A DNA stretch of 64,000 bases. It comes from JAAYOS01 sp050950785. Its GTDB lineage: Bacteria; Bacillota; Clostridia; Oscillospirales; JAAYOS01. How positions within the stretch are numbered: position 1 is the first letter of the stretch; every line of letters begins with the position of its first letter. Location: contig JBMNIG010000011.1 in the NCBI GenBank assembly GCA_050950785.1, positions 1 to 64,000 of the forward strand, given 5' to 3'. Below the pieces are notes generated by a model, which was not told the DNA's origin, did not search any database, and worked only from the letters and a program-made list of their open reading frames with translations. Positions 44,920-53,852 of this stretch are shown here, piece by piece. A program made the translations under genes and the position numbers.

Positions 44920-45432
44920 ATGCCCAACATTAAAACGAAGGTATCCTTTCAGGGCACTAAGCAGCAGGAAAAGGAGCTTGTTGACTTCATTCATGCTCAG
45001 GGCGATGACAAGGGAGCCATGATGCCGATTCTCCAGAAGGCACAGGAAATATACGGATACCTTCCGGAGGAAGTACAAATCATTATTGCAGAAATGACGG
45101 GCGTGCCGCTAAGTGAAATTTACGGTATCGCTTCGTTTTACGCCCAGTTTACCCTTAATCCAAAGGGCAAGTATCAGATTGCAGTATGTCTTGGTACAGC
45201 TTGTTATGTTAAGGGTGCAGGGGATATCCTCGACAAGATTTGCGAAATGGTCGGTTGTGAAGCCGGTTCTATAACAGATGACGGACTGTTTTCCATCGAT
45301 GCTACCAGGTGCATAGGAGCCTGTGGACTGGCACCGGTGCTAACGATCAATGAAAATGTATACGGAAGACTTGACGTTGCTCAAACTGAGCAGGTAATCA
45401 AAAAGTATCTTGCAAAAGCCAAAGAAAACTGA
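44920..45432 (+). CDS. hydC: NuoE/HydC-type 2Fe-2S hydrogenase subunit (set 1)
   Basis: The ATG at 44920 with AGGAGG nine bases upstream gives 170 residues. The helical N-terminal part (PILQKAQEIYGYLPEEV, MTGVPLSEIYGIASFYAQF) precedes a thioredoxin-like 2Fe-2S domain with ligands in CLGTACYVKGA and CIGACGLAP. It forms the small gamma subunit passing electrons to the NuoF-like subunit encoded at 46438. The ATPase gene overlaps its stop by one base. Confidence 0.93.
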   Translation: MPNIKTKVSFQGTKQQEKELVDFIHAQGDDKGAMMPILQKAQEIYGYLPEEVQIIIAEMTGVPLSEIYGIASFYAQFTLNPKGKYQIAVCLGTACYVKGAGDILDKICEMVGCEAGSITDDGLFSIDATRCIGACGLAPVLTINENVYGRLDVAQTEQVIKKYLAKAKEN

Positions 45433-45977
45433 TGGAAGACTTGTCCCTTCATGTTTTGGATATTGCGCAGAATTCTCTGCGTGCGGGCGCGAAAAACCTT
45501 TTGATCGAGATACGGGATCACCCTGAAAAGGATTTGCTTGAGATAACGGTCGAGGACGATGGTTGCGGTATGGATGAGGAATTTCTTCGTAAAGTGACTG
45601 ATCCTTTCATCACCACGAGAAAGACCAGGGGTATCGGACTTGGACTTCCTCTGTTTAAGATGGCAGCCGAGATGACCGGTGGAAGTTTTCACATCGATAG
45701 CCAGCCCGGCAAAGGGACGAAAGTGACAGCTTCCTTCAGTTACTTACATATCGACAGACCTCCTATAGGAAGTATGTCCGAGACTGTAGTAACGCTGATA
45801 CAAGGAAATCCGGATGTAAGAATTCGTTATGAGAGGGTCACAGAGCATGCCTCGTTTGTACTTGACACGATGGAGATCACGCAAATCCTTGATGGAGTAC
45901 CTCTAAATGAGCATGAGGTGCTACAGTGGATAAAAAACCATATTGATCAAAGCGAGCAAGAGCTCTTAAGTAAATGA
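45432..45977 (+). CDS. Histidine-kinase-type ATPase in hydrogenase operon
   Basis: 181 residues; the start overlaps the hydC stop (TGATG). It has N-box HVLDIAQNSLRAGAKNL, G1 VEDDGCGMD, ITTRKTRGIGLGLPLF and GKGTKVTASF: a complete GHKL ATP-binding domain without a phospho-accepting His or sensor domain. The C-terminal ~70 residues are novel-looking. Such stand-alone ATPases recur inside trimeric hydrogenase operons of Clostridia; their target is unknown. Possibly it works with the anti-sigma-type ATPase at 41760. Confidence 0.83.
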   Translation: MEDLSLHVLDIAQNSLRAGAKNLLIEIRDHPEKDLLEITVEDDGCGMDEEFLRKVTDPFITTRKTRGIGLGLPLFKMAAEMTGGSFHIDSQPGKGTKVTASFSYLHIDRPPIGSMSETVVTLIQGNPDVRIRYERVTEHASFVLDTMEITQILDGVPLNEHEVLQWIKNHIDQSEQELLSK

Positions 45978-46045
45978 CCATATGTGTGATAGTTCTTACA
46001 TTGAATAGAACTCTATACAAACAAGGACCGTAAGGAGACATTTTT

Positions 46046-46417
46046 ATGAAAAAAACTATTGAAGAGCTGAATGCGATTCGCGAAAGAATGCAGCAAACCA
46101 TGCAAATGCGGTCGGACAATGAGGACAAAGTTCGTGTCGTGGTCGGTATGGCAACCTGTGGAATTGCAGCCGGTGCCCGTCCCGTTCTCGCCGCTTTTGT
46201 CGACGAGGTCAACCGCCGGCAGCTAAAGAACGTAACCGTGACTCAGACCGGATGCATAGGAGTCTGCCGTTTGGAGCCCATCGTTGAGATATATGAGCCT
46301 GGCAAGGAAAAGGTGACCTATGTGAAGATGGACGAAAACAAGGCAAGACAGGTTGTTGCAGAGCATCTTGTCAATAAAAGAGTTGTTGACGAATACACTA
46401 TTGGAGCTGTTAAATAA
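46046..46417 (+). CDS. Thioredoxin-like 2Fe-2S ferredoxin
   Basis: A 123-residue protein. After a helical N-terminus (~1-28) comes a 2Fe-2S thioredoxin-like domain: VVVGMATCGIAAGARPV and TQTGCIGVCRLEPIVEIY supply the four cysteines. It resembles the N-terminal domain of the NuoF-like subunit encoded next, suggesting an electron carrier or accessory subunit docking there. It sits 20 bp before that gene. Similar small proteins accompany clostridial HydABC operons. Confidence 0.85.
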   Translation: MKKTIEELNAIRERMQQTMQMRSDNEDKVRVVVGMATCGIAAGARPVLAAFVDEVNRRQLKNVTVTQTGCIGVCRLEPIVEIYEPGKEKVTYVKMDENKARQVVAEHLVNKRVVDEYTIGAVK

Positions 46418-46437
46418 GGGACGGGGGAGTAGGAACG

Positions 46438-48234
46438 ATGAATTTAGTAAGAACCCATGTGCTGGTATGCGGAGGCACCGGATGTACCTCCTCAAACAGC
46501 CCGGAAATCATAAATGAGTTTCATAAGGAGCTCGAAAAGCAAAACCTTTCCGATGAGGTAAAGGTAATACAGACAGGTTGCTTCGGCCTGTGCGCACTTG
46601 GCCCGATCGTGATAGTATATCCTGAAGGGTCGTTCTATTCGATGGTCAAGAAAGAGGATGTAGCTGAAATCGTGGAAGAGCACATCCTAAAGGGTCGCAT
46701 CGTCAAACGCCTCCTTTACGAAGGAAGTGGGCAGGAGACCGAGGCAGTAACATCACTTAATGAGACCGACTTCTACAAAAAACAAGTGAGAATAGCACTG
46801 CGTAACTGTGGTGTTATCGATCCTGAACAGATAGATGAATACATTGCCAATGACGGGTATCAAGCGCTGGCAAAGGTGCTCACTGAAATGACACCTGCAG
46901 ATGTCATTGACACTATTTTAGCATCAGGACTCCGTGGCCGCGGCGGTGCCGGATTCCCCACAGGCAGGAAGTGGGCATTTGCTGCGCGTGAAGAGGGCCC
47001 GATCAAGTACGTCTGCTGTAACGCCGACGAGGGCGACCCGGGTGCATTTATGGACCGTTCTCTTCTTGAGGGAGATCCACACAGCATTATTGAAGCCATG
47101 ACGATTGCAGGATATGCGATTGGAGCGCATCAGGGTTTCGTATATGTCCGTGCAGAGTACCCGATAGCTGTTAACCGTTTGAAAATTGCAATCAAGCAGG
47201 CAAAGGAATACGGATTCCTGGGCGAAGATATATTCGGAAGCGGATTTAGTTTTGATCTCGATGTTCGGCTTGGTGCCGGTGCGTTTGTTTGCGGAGAGGA
47301 AACCGCACTGATGACATCCATCGAAGGACATCGTGGAGAGCCCCGTCCGCGTCCACCGTTCCCGGCTGTAAAAGGACTCTATGGTAAGCCGACGATTCTG
47401 AATAATGTTGAAACCTACGCGAATGTTCCCTGGATCATCAACCATGGACCTGAGGCATTTGCCGCTGTTGGAACAGAAAAGTCGAAGGGAACCAAGGTAT
47501 TTGCACTTGGCGGTAAGATTACCAACACCGGTCTTGTTGAAATACCGATGGGCACCACCCTTAGAGAGGTTATTGAGGAAATTGGTGGAGGAGTTCCAAA
47601 CGGCAAAAAGTTTAAGGCAGCGCAAACAGGCGGACCATCCGGCGGATGTATTCCTGAGTCTCTTATAGACACTCCAATGGACTTTGAAAGCCTTGCTGAA
47701 GTTGGATCCATTATGGGTTCAGGTGGACTCATAGTCATGGACGAGGACAACTGCATGGTCGACATTGCGAAGTTTTTCCTTCAGTTCACTGTTGACGAGT
47801 CCTGCGGAAAGTGCACACCTTGCCGTGTCGGAATGAGACGTCTACTAGAACTGGTTGAAAAGATCACTAGTGGCAACGGCACCATGGAAGACATTGAGCT
47901 TATCGAAGAGCTTTGCCATCATATATGTGGAAACTCACTTTGTGGTCTTGGTCAGACAGCACCGAACCCTGTTCTGTCCACACTGCAGCATTTCCGCGAC
48001 GAGTATATTGCACACGTTGTTGATAAAAGATGTCCGGCAGGAGTCTGCAAGAACCTCCTACGTTATCAGATCATAGCCGACAAGTGCATAGGCTGTACTG
48101 CTTGCGCACGCGTTTGTCCGGTAAATGCTATATCCGGTGAAGTTAAGAAACCCCATACCATTGATGCCGACAAGTGCATAAAGTGCGGCGCATGCATGGA
48201 AAAATGCAAATTCGGCGCGATTGTAAAGAATTAG
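46438..48234 (+). CDS. hydB: NuoF/HydB-type flavoprotein subunit (set 1)
   Basis: A 598-residue protein. N-terminal 2Fe-2S domain (GGTGCTSSN, GCFGLCALGP; ~10-55). NADH/FMN domain (GLRGRGGAGFPTGRKW, CNADEGDPGAFMDR, GAGAFVCGEETALM). An SLBB segment. 4Fe-4S motif ESCGKCTPCRVG (~455), then two C-terminal 4Fe-4S ferredoxin motifs (CIGCTACARVCP, CIKCGACMEKC). This is the beta subunit of electron-bifurcating HydABC hydrogenases, which couple NADH and reduced ferredoxin to H2. It is followed by hydA after 19 bp. Confidence 0.94.
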   Translation: MNLVRTHVLVCGGTGCTSSNSPEIINEFHKELEKQNLSDEVKVIQTGCFGLCALGPIVIVYPEGSFYSMVKKEDVAEIVEEHILKGRIVKRLLYEGSGQETEAVTSLNETDFYKKQVRIALRNCGVIDPEQIDEYIANDGYQALAKVLTEMTPADVIDTILASGLRGRGGAGFPTGRKWAFAAREEGPIKYVCCNADEGDPGAFMDRSLLEGDPHSIIEAMTIAGYAIGAHQGFVYVRAEYPIAVNRLKIAIKQAKEYGFLGEDIFGSGFSFDLDVRLGAGAFVCGEETALMTSIEGHRGEPRPRPPFPAVKGLYGKPTILNNVETYANVPWIINHGPEAFAAVGTEKSKGTKVFALGGKITNTGLVEIPMGTTLREVIEEIGGGVPNGKKFKAAQTGGPSGGCIPESLIDTPMDFESLAEVGSIMGSGGLIVMDEDNCMVDIAKFFLQFTVDESCGKCTPCRVGMRRLLELVEKITSGNGTMEDIELIEELCHHICGNSLCGLGQTAPNPVLSTLQHFRDEYIAHVVDKRCPAGVCKNLLRYQIIADKCIGCTACARVCPVNAISGEVKKPHTIDADKCIKCGACMEKCKFGAIVKN

Positions 48235-48253
48235 CGGAAAAGGAGATCAGACA

Positions 48254-50020
48254 ATGAGCACTGTAAAAGTGAAAGTAAACGGCGTAGAGGTTGAGTGCCC
48301 TGCAAACGCTACCGTGCTTGAGGCGGCACGCCTTGCCGGATTTGAAATACCTACTCTCTGCTATATGAAAGACATCAGTGCCATCGGCGCATGCCGAATC
48401 TGCGTAACCGAAGTAAAGGGCGCCAGAGGTCTTGTTGCAGCATGTGTTTATCCTGTAGAAGAGGGAATGGAGATCAATACCAATTCCCAGAAAGCATATA
48501 ATGCCAGAAGGATGACACTTGAGCTTATTCTATCAAATCACCGTCGTGACTGCCTGACATGCGACCGCAACCAGAACTGTGAGCTTCAAAAGCTTGCAAA
48601 GGATTATAACATCAAAGATGTTCGCTTCGGTCATCCCGAGGATATGAAGCCCCAGATAGAGGACTCAATGATCCATCTTATCAGGGACAACTCCAAGTGC
48701 ATTCTCTGCCGTCGTTGTGTAGCAGTCTGTAAGGATATGCAAAGCATTGGAGTCATAGGCCCCAATGACAGAGGCTATGACACTCATATTTCTTGTGCCT
48801 TTGACCGCAACCTTGATGAAACAGCCTGCGTTTCCTGTGGACAGTGCATCACAGTGTGCCCAACTGGAGCACTTACAGAGCGCGATTGCACAATGAAAGT
48901 ATGGAACGCACTTACCGATGAATCGAAATTCGTCGTTGTCGGAACTGCGCCTTCGGTTCGCGTAACTCTTGGTGAGTGTTTCGACATGCCCATTGGTTCC
49001 AATGTACAGGGCAAAATGGTTGCAGCATTGCGTAGATTGGGATTTGACAGAGTATTTGATGTAGACGTCACAGCTGATCTGACGATCATGGAAGAGGGAA
49101 CAGAGTTTCTTGACCGCCTCAACAGCGGAGAAAACCTGCCGCTTATCACCTCCTGCAGCCCGGGTTGGGTCAAGTTCTGTGAGCACTACTATCCGGAGTT
49201 CCTTCCCAACCTTTCCAGCTGTAAGTCCCCTCAGCAGATGTTTGGAGCAATGATGAAGACATACTACGCAGAAAAGATGGGCATCGATCCCAAGGATATC
49301 TTTGTAGTATCCATCATGCCATGTACTGCGAAGAAGTTTGAACGCTACCGTGATTATCAGGAAGCTGTTCCCGGCCTTCCCGATGTAGACGCCGCTATCA
49401 CAACCCGGGAGCTGTCAAGAATGATTGCCACCGCCGGCATTTCCTTTAAGGATCTGCCCGACGAAGAGTTCGATCCTTCCTTCGGAATATCGAGCGGAGC
49501 CGGTTTGATTTTCGGGGCTACCGGTGGAGTTATGGAAGCAGCACTCCGTACTGTAGCAGAGATCGTCACAGGCGAAGAGCTAGAGAAGCTTGATTTTACT
49601 GAGGTTCGCGGAACTGAGGGAATCAAAGAGGCTCAGTACGATATGGGTGGCAGACAGGTTAGGGTAGCCGTTGCGTCCGGTCTGGCTAACGCCCGCGCCC
49701 TTCTTGAGCGGGTTAAGAGCGGGGAGGCAAGCTACGACATGATAGAGATCATGGCCTGCCCCGGAGGATGTGTCAATGGCGGCGGACAGCCCATACAGCC
49801 TCAGAGTGTACGGAACTTTGTGGATCTGAGAGCAAAGAGAGCCGCAGCCATCTACGACACCGATAAGGGCATGAAGTTGCGGAAAAGCCACGAAAGCCCG
49901 GTGATCAAGGAGATTTATGAGACATACCTCGAAAAACCCGGCAGCCACAAAGCACACAAGATCCTACACACCAAATACCAAGAAAGAACTAAATATCCCG
50001 GCGTAGCAGTAGCCGAGTAA
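48254..50020 (+). CDS. hydA: [FeFe] hydrogenase catalytic subunit HydA (set 1)
   Basis: 588 residues of M3 type. Plant-type 2Fe-2S domain (CRICVTEV region), the His-Cys cluster motif NHRRDCLTCDRNQNCELQ (~96-113), two 4Fe-4S motifs (CILCRRCVAVCKD, CVSCGQCITVCP), then the H-cluster domain: L1 ITSCSPGWVKF (~300), L2 MPCTAKK, L3 EIMACPGGCVNGGGQP. The small-subunit region (MKLRKSHESP, LHTKYQERTKY) ends the protein. L1 has Ser for the second Cys of TSCCP. With hydB and hydC it completes a trimer. Maturases HydEFG are not in the window. Confidence 0.95.
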   Translation: MSTVKVKVNGVEVECPANATVLEAARLAGFEIPTLCYMKDISAIGACRICVTEVKGARGLVAACVYPVEEGMEINTNSQKAYNARRMTLELILSNHRRDCLTCDRNQNCELQKLAKDYNIKDVRFGHPEDMKPQIEDSMIHLIRDNSKCILCRRCVAVCKDMQSIGVIGPNDRGYDTHISCAFDRNLDETACVSCGQCITVCPTGALTERDCTMKVWNALTDESKFVVVGTAPSVRVTLGECFDMPIGSNVQGKMVAALRRLGFDRVFDVDVTADLTIMEEGTEFLDRLNSGENLPLITSCSPGWVKFCEHYYPEFLPNLSSCKSPQQMFGAMMKTYYAEKMGIDPKDIFVVSIMPCTAKKFERYRDYQEAVPGLPDVDAAITTRELSRMIATAGISFKDLPDEEFDPSFGISSGAGLIFGATGGVMEAALRTVAEIVTGEELEKLDFTEVRGTEGIKEAQYDMGGRQVRVAVASGLANARALLERVKSGEASYDMIEIMACPGGCVNGGGQPIQPQSVRNFVDLRAKRAAAIYDTDKGMKLRKSHESPVIKEIYETYLEKPGSHKAHKILHTKYQERTKYPGVAVAE

Positions 50021-50026
50021 TATTAT

Positions 50027-50068
50027 CAGAAGAGTTTTGCCTGAGAGCAGGTGAAACTCTTCTGTTGC
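50027..50068 (+). terminator. Terminator-like hairpin after first hydrogenase operon
   Basis: CAGAAGAGTTT pairs with AAACTCTTCTG, and CCTG with CAGG within, across a 2-nt internal loop. It lies seven bases after the hydA stop. The following TTGCTAT is a weak T-tract, so some readthrough is likely. Confidence 0.7.
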
Positions 50069-50114
50069 TATATGCAGAAAAAACGACAGAATACGACAAG
50101 AGGGGAAGGATATT

Positions 50115-50165
50115 ATGAATTATCAGCTTTATTCGGATATTTTCGGAAGGGGGGAAAGGGCATAA
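50115..50165 (+). CDS. Possible 16-residue leader peptide
   Basis: AGAGGGGAAGGATATT precedes an ATG encoding MNYQLYSDIFGRGERA and a stop. It lies in the gap between the two hydrogenase operons. The good ribosome site makes it more than a chance ORF. It could be a leader peptide controlling the second operon, or a gene remnant. Confidence 0.3.
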   Translation: MNYQLYSDIFGRGERA

Positions 50166-50242
50166 TCCATCTTTATTTTTAATAGTCTAGCAACGCACCC
50201 TTCACAAGCAAAACGCAAACCACAGAAAAGGAGGCAGGCACA

Positions 50243-50725
50243 ATGAATCAGACACAAGTCGCGGCACGGCCGGCAGACAAATTCCCGGAAATCGAAAAAG
50301 TTATCGAGAAGTACAGAGACCAGGAAGGCTGCCTGATACAGATTCTACATGAAGCCCAAGCAATTTACGGGAGTCTTCCTATGGAAGTTCAAAAGTTCAT
50401 TGCTAAATCGCTCAATATGCCGCTTTCCGAAGTGGCAGGCGTATTGTCCTTTTACTCGTTTTTTTCGGTAAAACCCAGGGGCGAACACACCATTCGCGTA
50501 TGTCTTGGAACTGCATGCTATGTACGAGGCGGCAAAAAGATAGTCGATCATCTATGTGAGTCGTTAAACATCGGTGTTGGAGACACAACAGAGGATGGTA
50601 AATTCACATTTGAAATAGCACGCTGTATTGGTGCTTGTGGACTTGCACCCGCTGTTATGATCGACGATATCGTTTATAAGCAAATTACCCCCGCCAAAAT
50701 AGATGCGATTCTTGCCAAGTACTGA
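50243..50725 (+). CDS. NuoE/HydC-type 2Fe-2S subunit (set 2)
   Basis: 160 residues with GGAGGCAGGCAC before ATG. Helical N-terminus (LIQILHEAQAIYGSLPMEVQ, LNMPLSEVAGVLSFYSFF), then 2Fe-2S ligands in CLGTACYVRGG and CIGACGLAP. It is paralogous to the set-1 subunit at 44920. It would feed or receive electrons from the fused NuoF-GltD subunit encoded 17 bp downstream. Confidence 0.93.
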   Translation: MNQTQVAARPADKFPEIEKVIEKYRDQEGCLIQILHEAQAIYGSLPMEVQKFIAKSLNMPLSEVAGVLSFYSFFSVKPRGEHTIRVCLGTACYVRGGKKIVDHLCESLNIGVGDTTEDGKFTFEIARCIGACGLAPAVMIDDIVYKQITPAKIDAILAKY

Positions 50726-50742
50726 TTTGGGAGGTGAAGGAT

Positions 50743-53700
50743 TTGCAGATAAAAGTCAAAGCTCCATCCGACCTCGAAAAGATAAGGTCAAACTACAGGG
50801 CAAAACTGGAGAAGTACAGCAATAGGATCCTCGTATGTGCGGGTGCCGGTTGTGTTTCTTCGAACTGCTATGAGGTTAGGGATGCCATTGTAGATGAACT
50901 GAACAGACTCTCACTCTCTGATAATGTCCTTGTTTATGAAACCGGATGTATGGGGACCTGTGCTGTGGGCCCGGTTATGCTGATCCTCCCCGAGCGGGTA
51001 TTTTACACAGGTCTGTCGCCTGAAAGTGCAAGGGAAATCGTCCGGGCACATCTGATTGAAAAAAGAATACTTGAGAAGTATACCTTTTACGACCACGCAC
51101 TCCGTAAACATGTACCTATGATCGACGACATTGAATTTTTCAAGCATCAGGTGCGGATAGCTCTACGCAATTGCGGTGAAATAGAGCATGCGGACATCGC
51201 CTCCTATATAGAGAGGGAAGGTTATGTTGCAGCTGCACAAGTATTGACAGGTATGACTCCCCGACAGGTGGTGGACAGGATAAAGGCCTCCGGACTGCGT
51301 GGAAGAGGAGGGGCTGGATTCCCTACCGGTATCAAATGGGAGGCCGGACTTCGGGCTGAGTCGGAGACAAAGTACATAGTCTGTAACGCTGACGAAGGAG
51401 ACCCGGGTGCATTTATGGATCGCAGCATCATCGAGGGGGATCCCCACACTCTGATCGAGGGCATGATCATCGGAGGATATGCCATGGGCGCCAGCAAAGG
51501 ATATGTGTACATAAGGGCAGAATATCCTCTTGCGATCGAGCGTCTTGAAGTCGCCATCAGTCAAGCGCGGGAATATGGACTGTTGGGCAAAGACCTGTTT
51601 GGCTCCGGATTCGATTTTGAATTGGAGATAAGGATCGGTGCGGGAGCGTTTGTATGCGGTGAGGAGACCGCTTTGATGGCCTCAATAGAGGGCAACAGGG
51701 GAGAACCCAGGCAGAAGCCTCCGTTTCCGTTCGAAGAGGGTCTTTTCAACAAGCCTACGATCATAAACAATGTCGAAACACTGGCAACTATACCCGTCAT
51801 CATTCTCAAAGGAAGCAAATGGTTTAGGGAGATCGGAACCGATGAAGCGCCGGGGACAAAGGTTTTTGCCCTTGCCGGTGATATTATCAATACCGGAATC
51901 GTTGAAGTTCCCATCGGTATTTCCCTGGGAGAAATAATCTTTCGTATCGGCGGGGGCATGCTCGACAAGAAGAAGTTCAAAGCGGCGCAAATCGGAGGAC
52001 CTTCCGGCGGCTGTGTAACACAGGAAAACCTCAACGTCCCCACCGACTACGAATCCCTGACCATGCTTGGAGCAATCATGGGATCCGGCGGCCTTATCAC
52101 AATGAATGAAGATACTTGCATGGTGGACACAGCAAGATACTTTATGGAGTTTATACAGGATGAGTCCTGTGGAAAGTGTGTAGCGTGTCGGCTTGGAACC
52201 AGGCGTATGCTAGAAATTTTGGAAAGGATAACCCGTGGTGAAGGTGTTGACGGTGATATTGAGAGATTGGAGGAGCTTGGAAAGACCATACAGCAGACAG
52301 CAATGTGCGGACTAGGTCAAACTGCTCCAAATCCCGTGCTAAGCACGATCAAGTACTTCAGAGAGGAATATGAGGAGCACATTAGATACAAGTACTGCCG
52401 CGCAGGTGTCTGTGCCGATCTGTTTATCTCACCTTGTGAAAATGCATGTCCTGCAAATGTCAATATTCCGGGTTATTTAGCACTTATTGCCTCCGGTCGA
52501 TTTATAGACGCCTATGACTTGATCAGGCAGGAAAACCCGTTGCCATCCATTTGTGGAAGGATCTGCACCCATCCATGTGAAGACAAATGCCGACGCAGCA
52601 CTGTTGATGAAGCTGTAGCCATATGCGATTTGAAGCGATTTGTGGCCGACTACGCCATGAACAACTCATCCAACTACATCCGGCAGGATATAACACTGCC
52701 CAGGAACGGGAAAAAAGTTGCTATAATCGGCGCTGGCGCGTCTGGGTTAACGTGCGGCTACTATCTTGCACGGCTGGGATATGAGGTGGATATATTTGAA
52801 GCTGAAGCAGTTGCCGGTGGAGTTCTTGCATACGGAATTCCTGAGTATCGATTGCCAAGTGAAGTGATACAGCGTGAAATTGAAGAGATCAAGAAAACAG
52901 GTGTCAACATCCTGCTCAATACAGAAGTGGGAAAACATGTGGAGTTTGAACAGTTGCGCAACAAATACCACGCTTTGTATGTTGCTACAGGAACCCAGGT
53001 GCCGCAAAAAGTGGGTGTGCCCGGCGAAGATTTGAAGGGAGTTTTGCCAGGGATCACATTCTTAAAGGATGTAAAACTGAACAGGGCTGTGGATCTTACC
53101 GGTCATGTTGTGGCGGTCATTGGTGGAGGTAATACAGCAATCGACTCTGCACGCACAGCGTTGCGCCTTGGAGCAAAGAAAGTCATGATCCTCTATCGCA
53201 GATTGCGTGACTCGATGCCGGCATACGAAGTTGAAGTAGAGGAAGCGCTACACGAGGGTATTGAATTGCATGAGCTTGTTTCACCTGTTCGTTTTGTAGG
53301 AAACAGGCGGGGAAGGGTAGAGAAGATCGAATGCGTCCGCAGACGTATGAAAGACTTCGACAATAATGGTCGCCGCAACACGGAGCGTATCGAGGGATCA
53401 AACTTTATGATAGATGTCGATACGGTGATAACGGCAGTAAGTCAGTACGCGGATCTACCCTTTGTAAAAAGCGATGAGATCGGTATGACCCGCTGGGGAA
53501 CCTTTGTCATTGATGACGAGACTCAGATGACAACTATGCCCGGTGTCTTTGCAGGGGGAGATGTGGTGCGCGGTCCTGACGAAGTCATCAGGGCAATTGC
53601 TGATGGAAAGCATGCGGCGGTAAACATCGATAAGTTCCTGGGAGGTTCAGGCAGGCTCAACAAGGGAAGACAAATTGATATTCCCCAGGTCATCGACGAT

Positions 53701-53847
53701 GATGAGATCATCAATCACGACCGCTTCCCACAGGATATGCTTCCGGTAGAAAGACGAAAGAATTCTTTTGAGGAGGTAGTCCGGGGTTACCACAAGCTAA
53801 ATGCCATTGCCGAATCGATGCGCTGTCTGCACTGTGACAGGAGGTGA
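50743..53847 (+). CDS. Fusion of NuoF/HydB flavoprotein with GltD/NfnB-type NADPH:ferredoxin oxidoreductase
   Basis: TTG 50743 with GGGAGGTG upstream gives 1,034 residues. Residues ~1-110 are a 2Fe-2S domain (GAGCVSSNC, GCMGTCAVGP). About 120-560 is NuoF-like (GLRGRGGAGFPTG, CNADEGDPGAFMDR, CGEETALM, ESCGKCVACRLG). At ~565 (CRAGVCADLFISPCENACPA) it passes into a GltD-type domain instead of the two ferredoxin motifs of hydB. This has its Fe-S region (CGRICTHPCEDKCRR), FAD site IGAGASGLTCGYYLA, NAD(P)H site VIGGGNTAIDSARTA with YRRLRDSMPA, and terminal FAGGDVVRGPDEVIRAIADG. It resembles Stn/Nfn transhydrogenase parts joined to a hydrogenase beta subunit. The next gene overlaps its stop. Confidence 0.92.
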   Translation: MQIKVKAPSDLEKIRSNYRAKLEKYSNRILVCAGAGCVSSNCYEVRDAIVDELNRLSLSDNVLVYETGCMGTCAVGPVMLILPERVFYTGLSPESAREIVRAHLIEKRILEKYTFYDHALRKHVPMIDDIEFFKHQVRIALRNCGEIEHADIASYIEREGYVAAAQVLTGMTPRQVVDRIKASGLRGRGGAGFPTGIKWEAGLRAESETKYIVCNADEGDPGAFMDRSIIEGDPHTLIEGMIIGGYAMGASKGYVYIRAEYPLAIERLEVAISQAREYGLLGKDLFGSGFDFELEIRIGAGAFVCGEETALMASIEGNRGEPRQKPPFPFEEGLFNKPTIINNVETLATIPVIILKGSKWFREIGTDEAPGTKVFALAGDIINTGIVEVPIGISLGEIIFRIGGGMLDKKKFKAAQIGGPSGGCVTQENLNVPTDYESLTMLGAIMGSGGLITMNEDTCMVDTARYFMEFIQDESCGKCVACRLGTRRMLEILERITRGEGVDGDIERLEELGKTIQQTAMCGLGQTAPNPVLSTIKYFREEYEEHIRYKYCRAGVCADLFISPCENACPANVNIPGYLALIASGRFIDAYDLIRQENPLPSICGRICTHPCEDKCRRSTVDEAVAICDLKRFVADYAMNNSSNYIRQDITLPRNGKKVAIIGAGASGLTCGYYLARLGYEVDIFEAEAVAGGVLAYGIPEYRLPSEVIQREIEEIKKTGVNILLNTEVGKHVEFEQLRNKYHALYVATGTQVPQKVGVPGEDLKGVLPGITFLKDVKLNRAVDLTGHVVAVIGGGNTAIDSARTALRLGAKKVMILYRRLRDSMPAYEVEVEEALHEGIELHELVSPVRFVGNRRGRVEKIECVRRRMKDFDNNGRRNTERIEGSNFMIDVDTVITAVSQYADLPFVKSDEIGMTRWGTFVIDDETQMTTMPGVFAGGDVVRGPDEVIRAIADGKHAAVNIDKFLGGSGRLNKGRQIDIPQVIDDDEIINHDRFPQDMLPVERRKNSFEEVVRGYHKLNAIAESMRCLHCDRR

Positions 53848-53852
53848 ATGGA

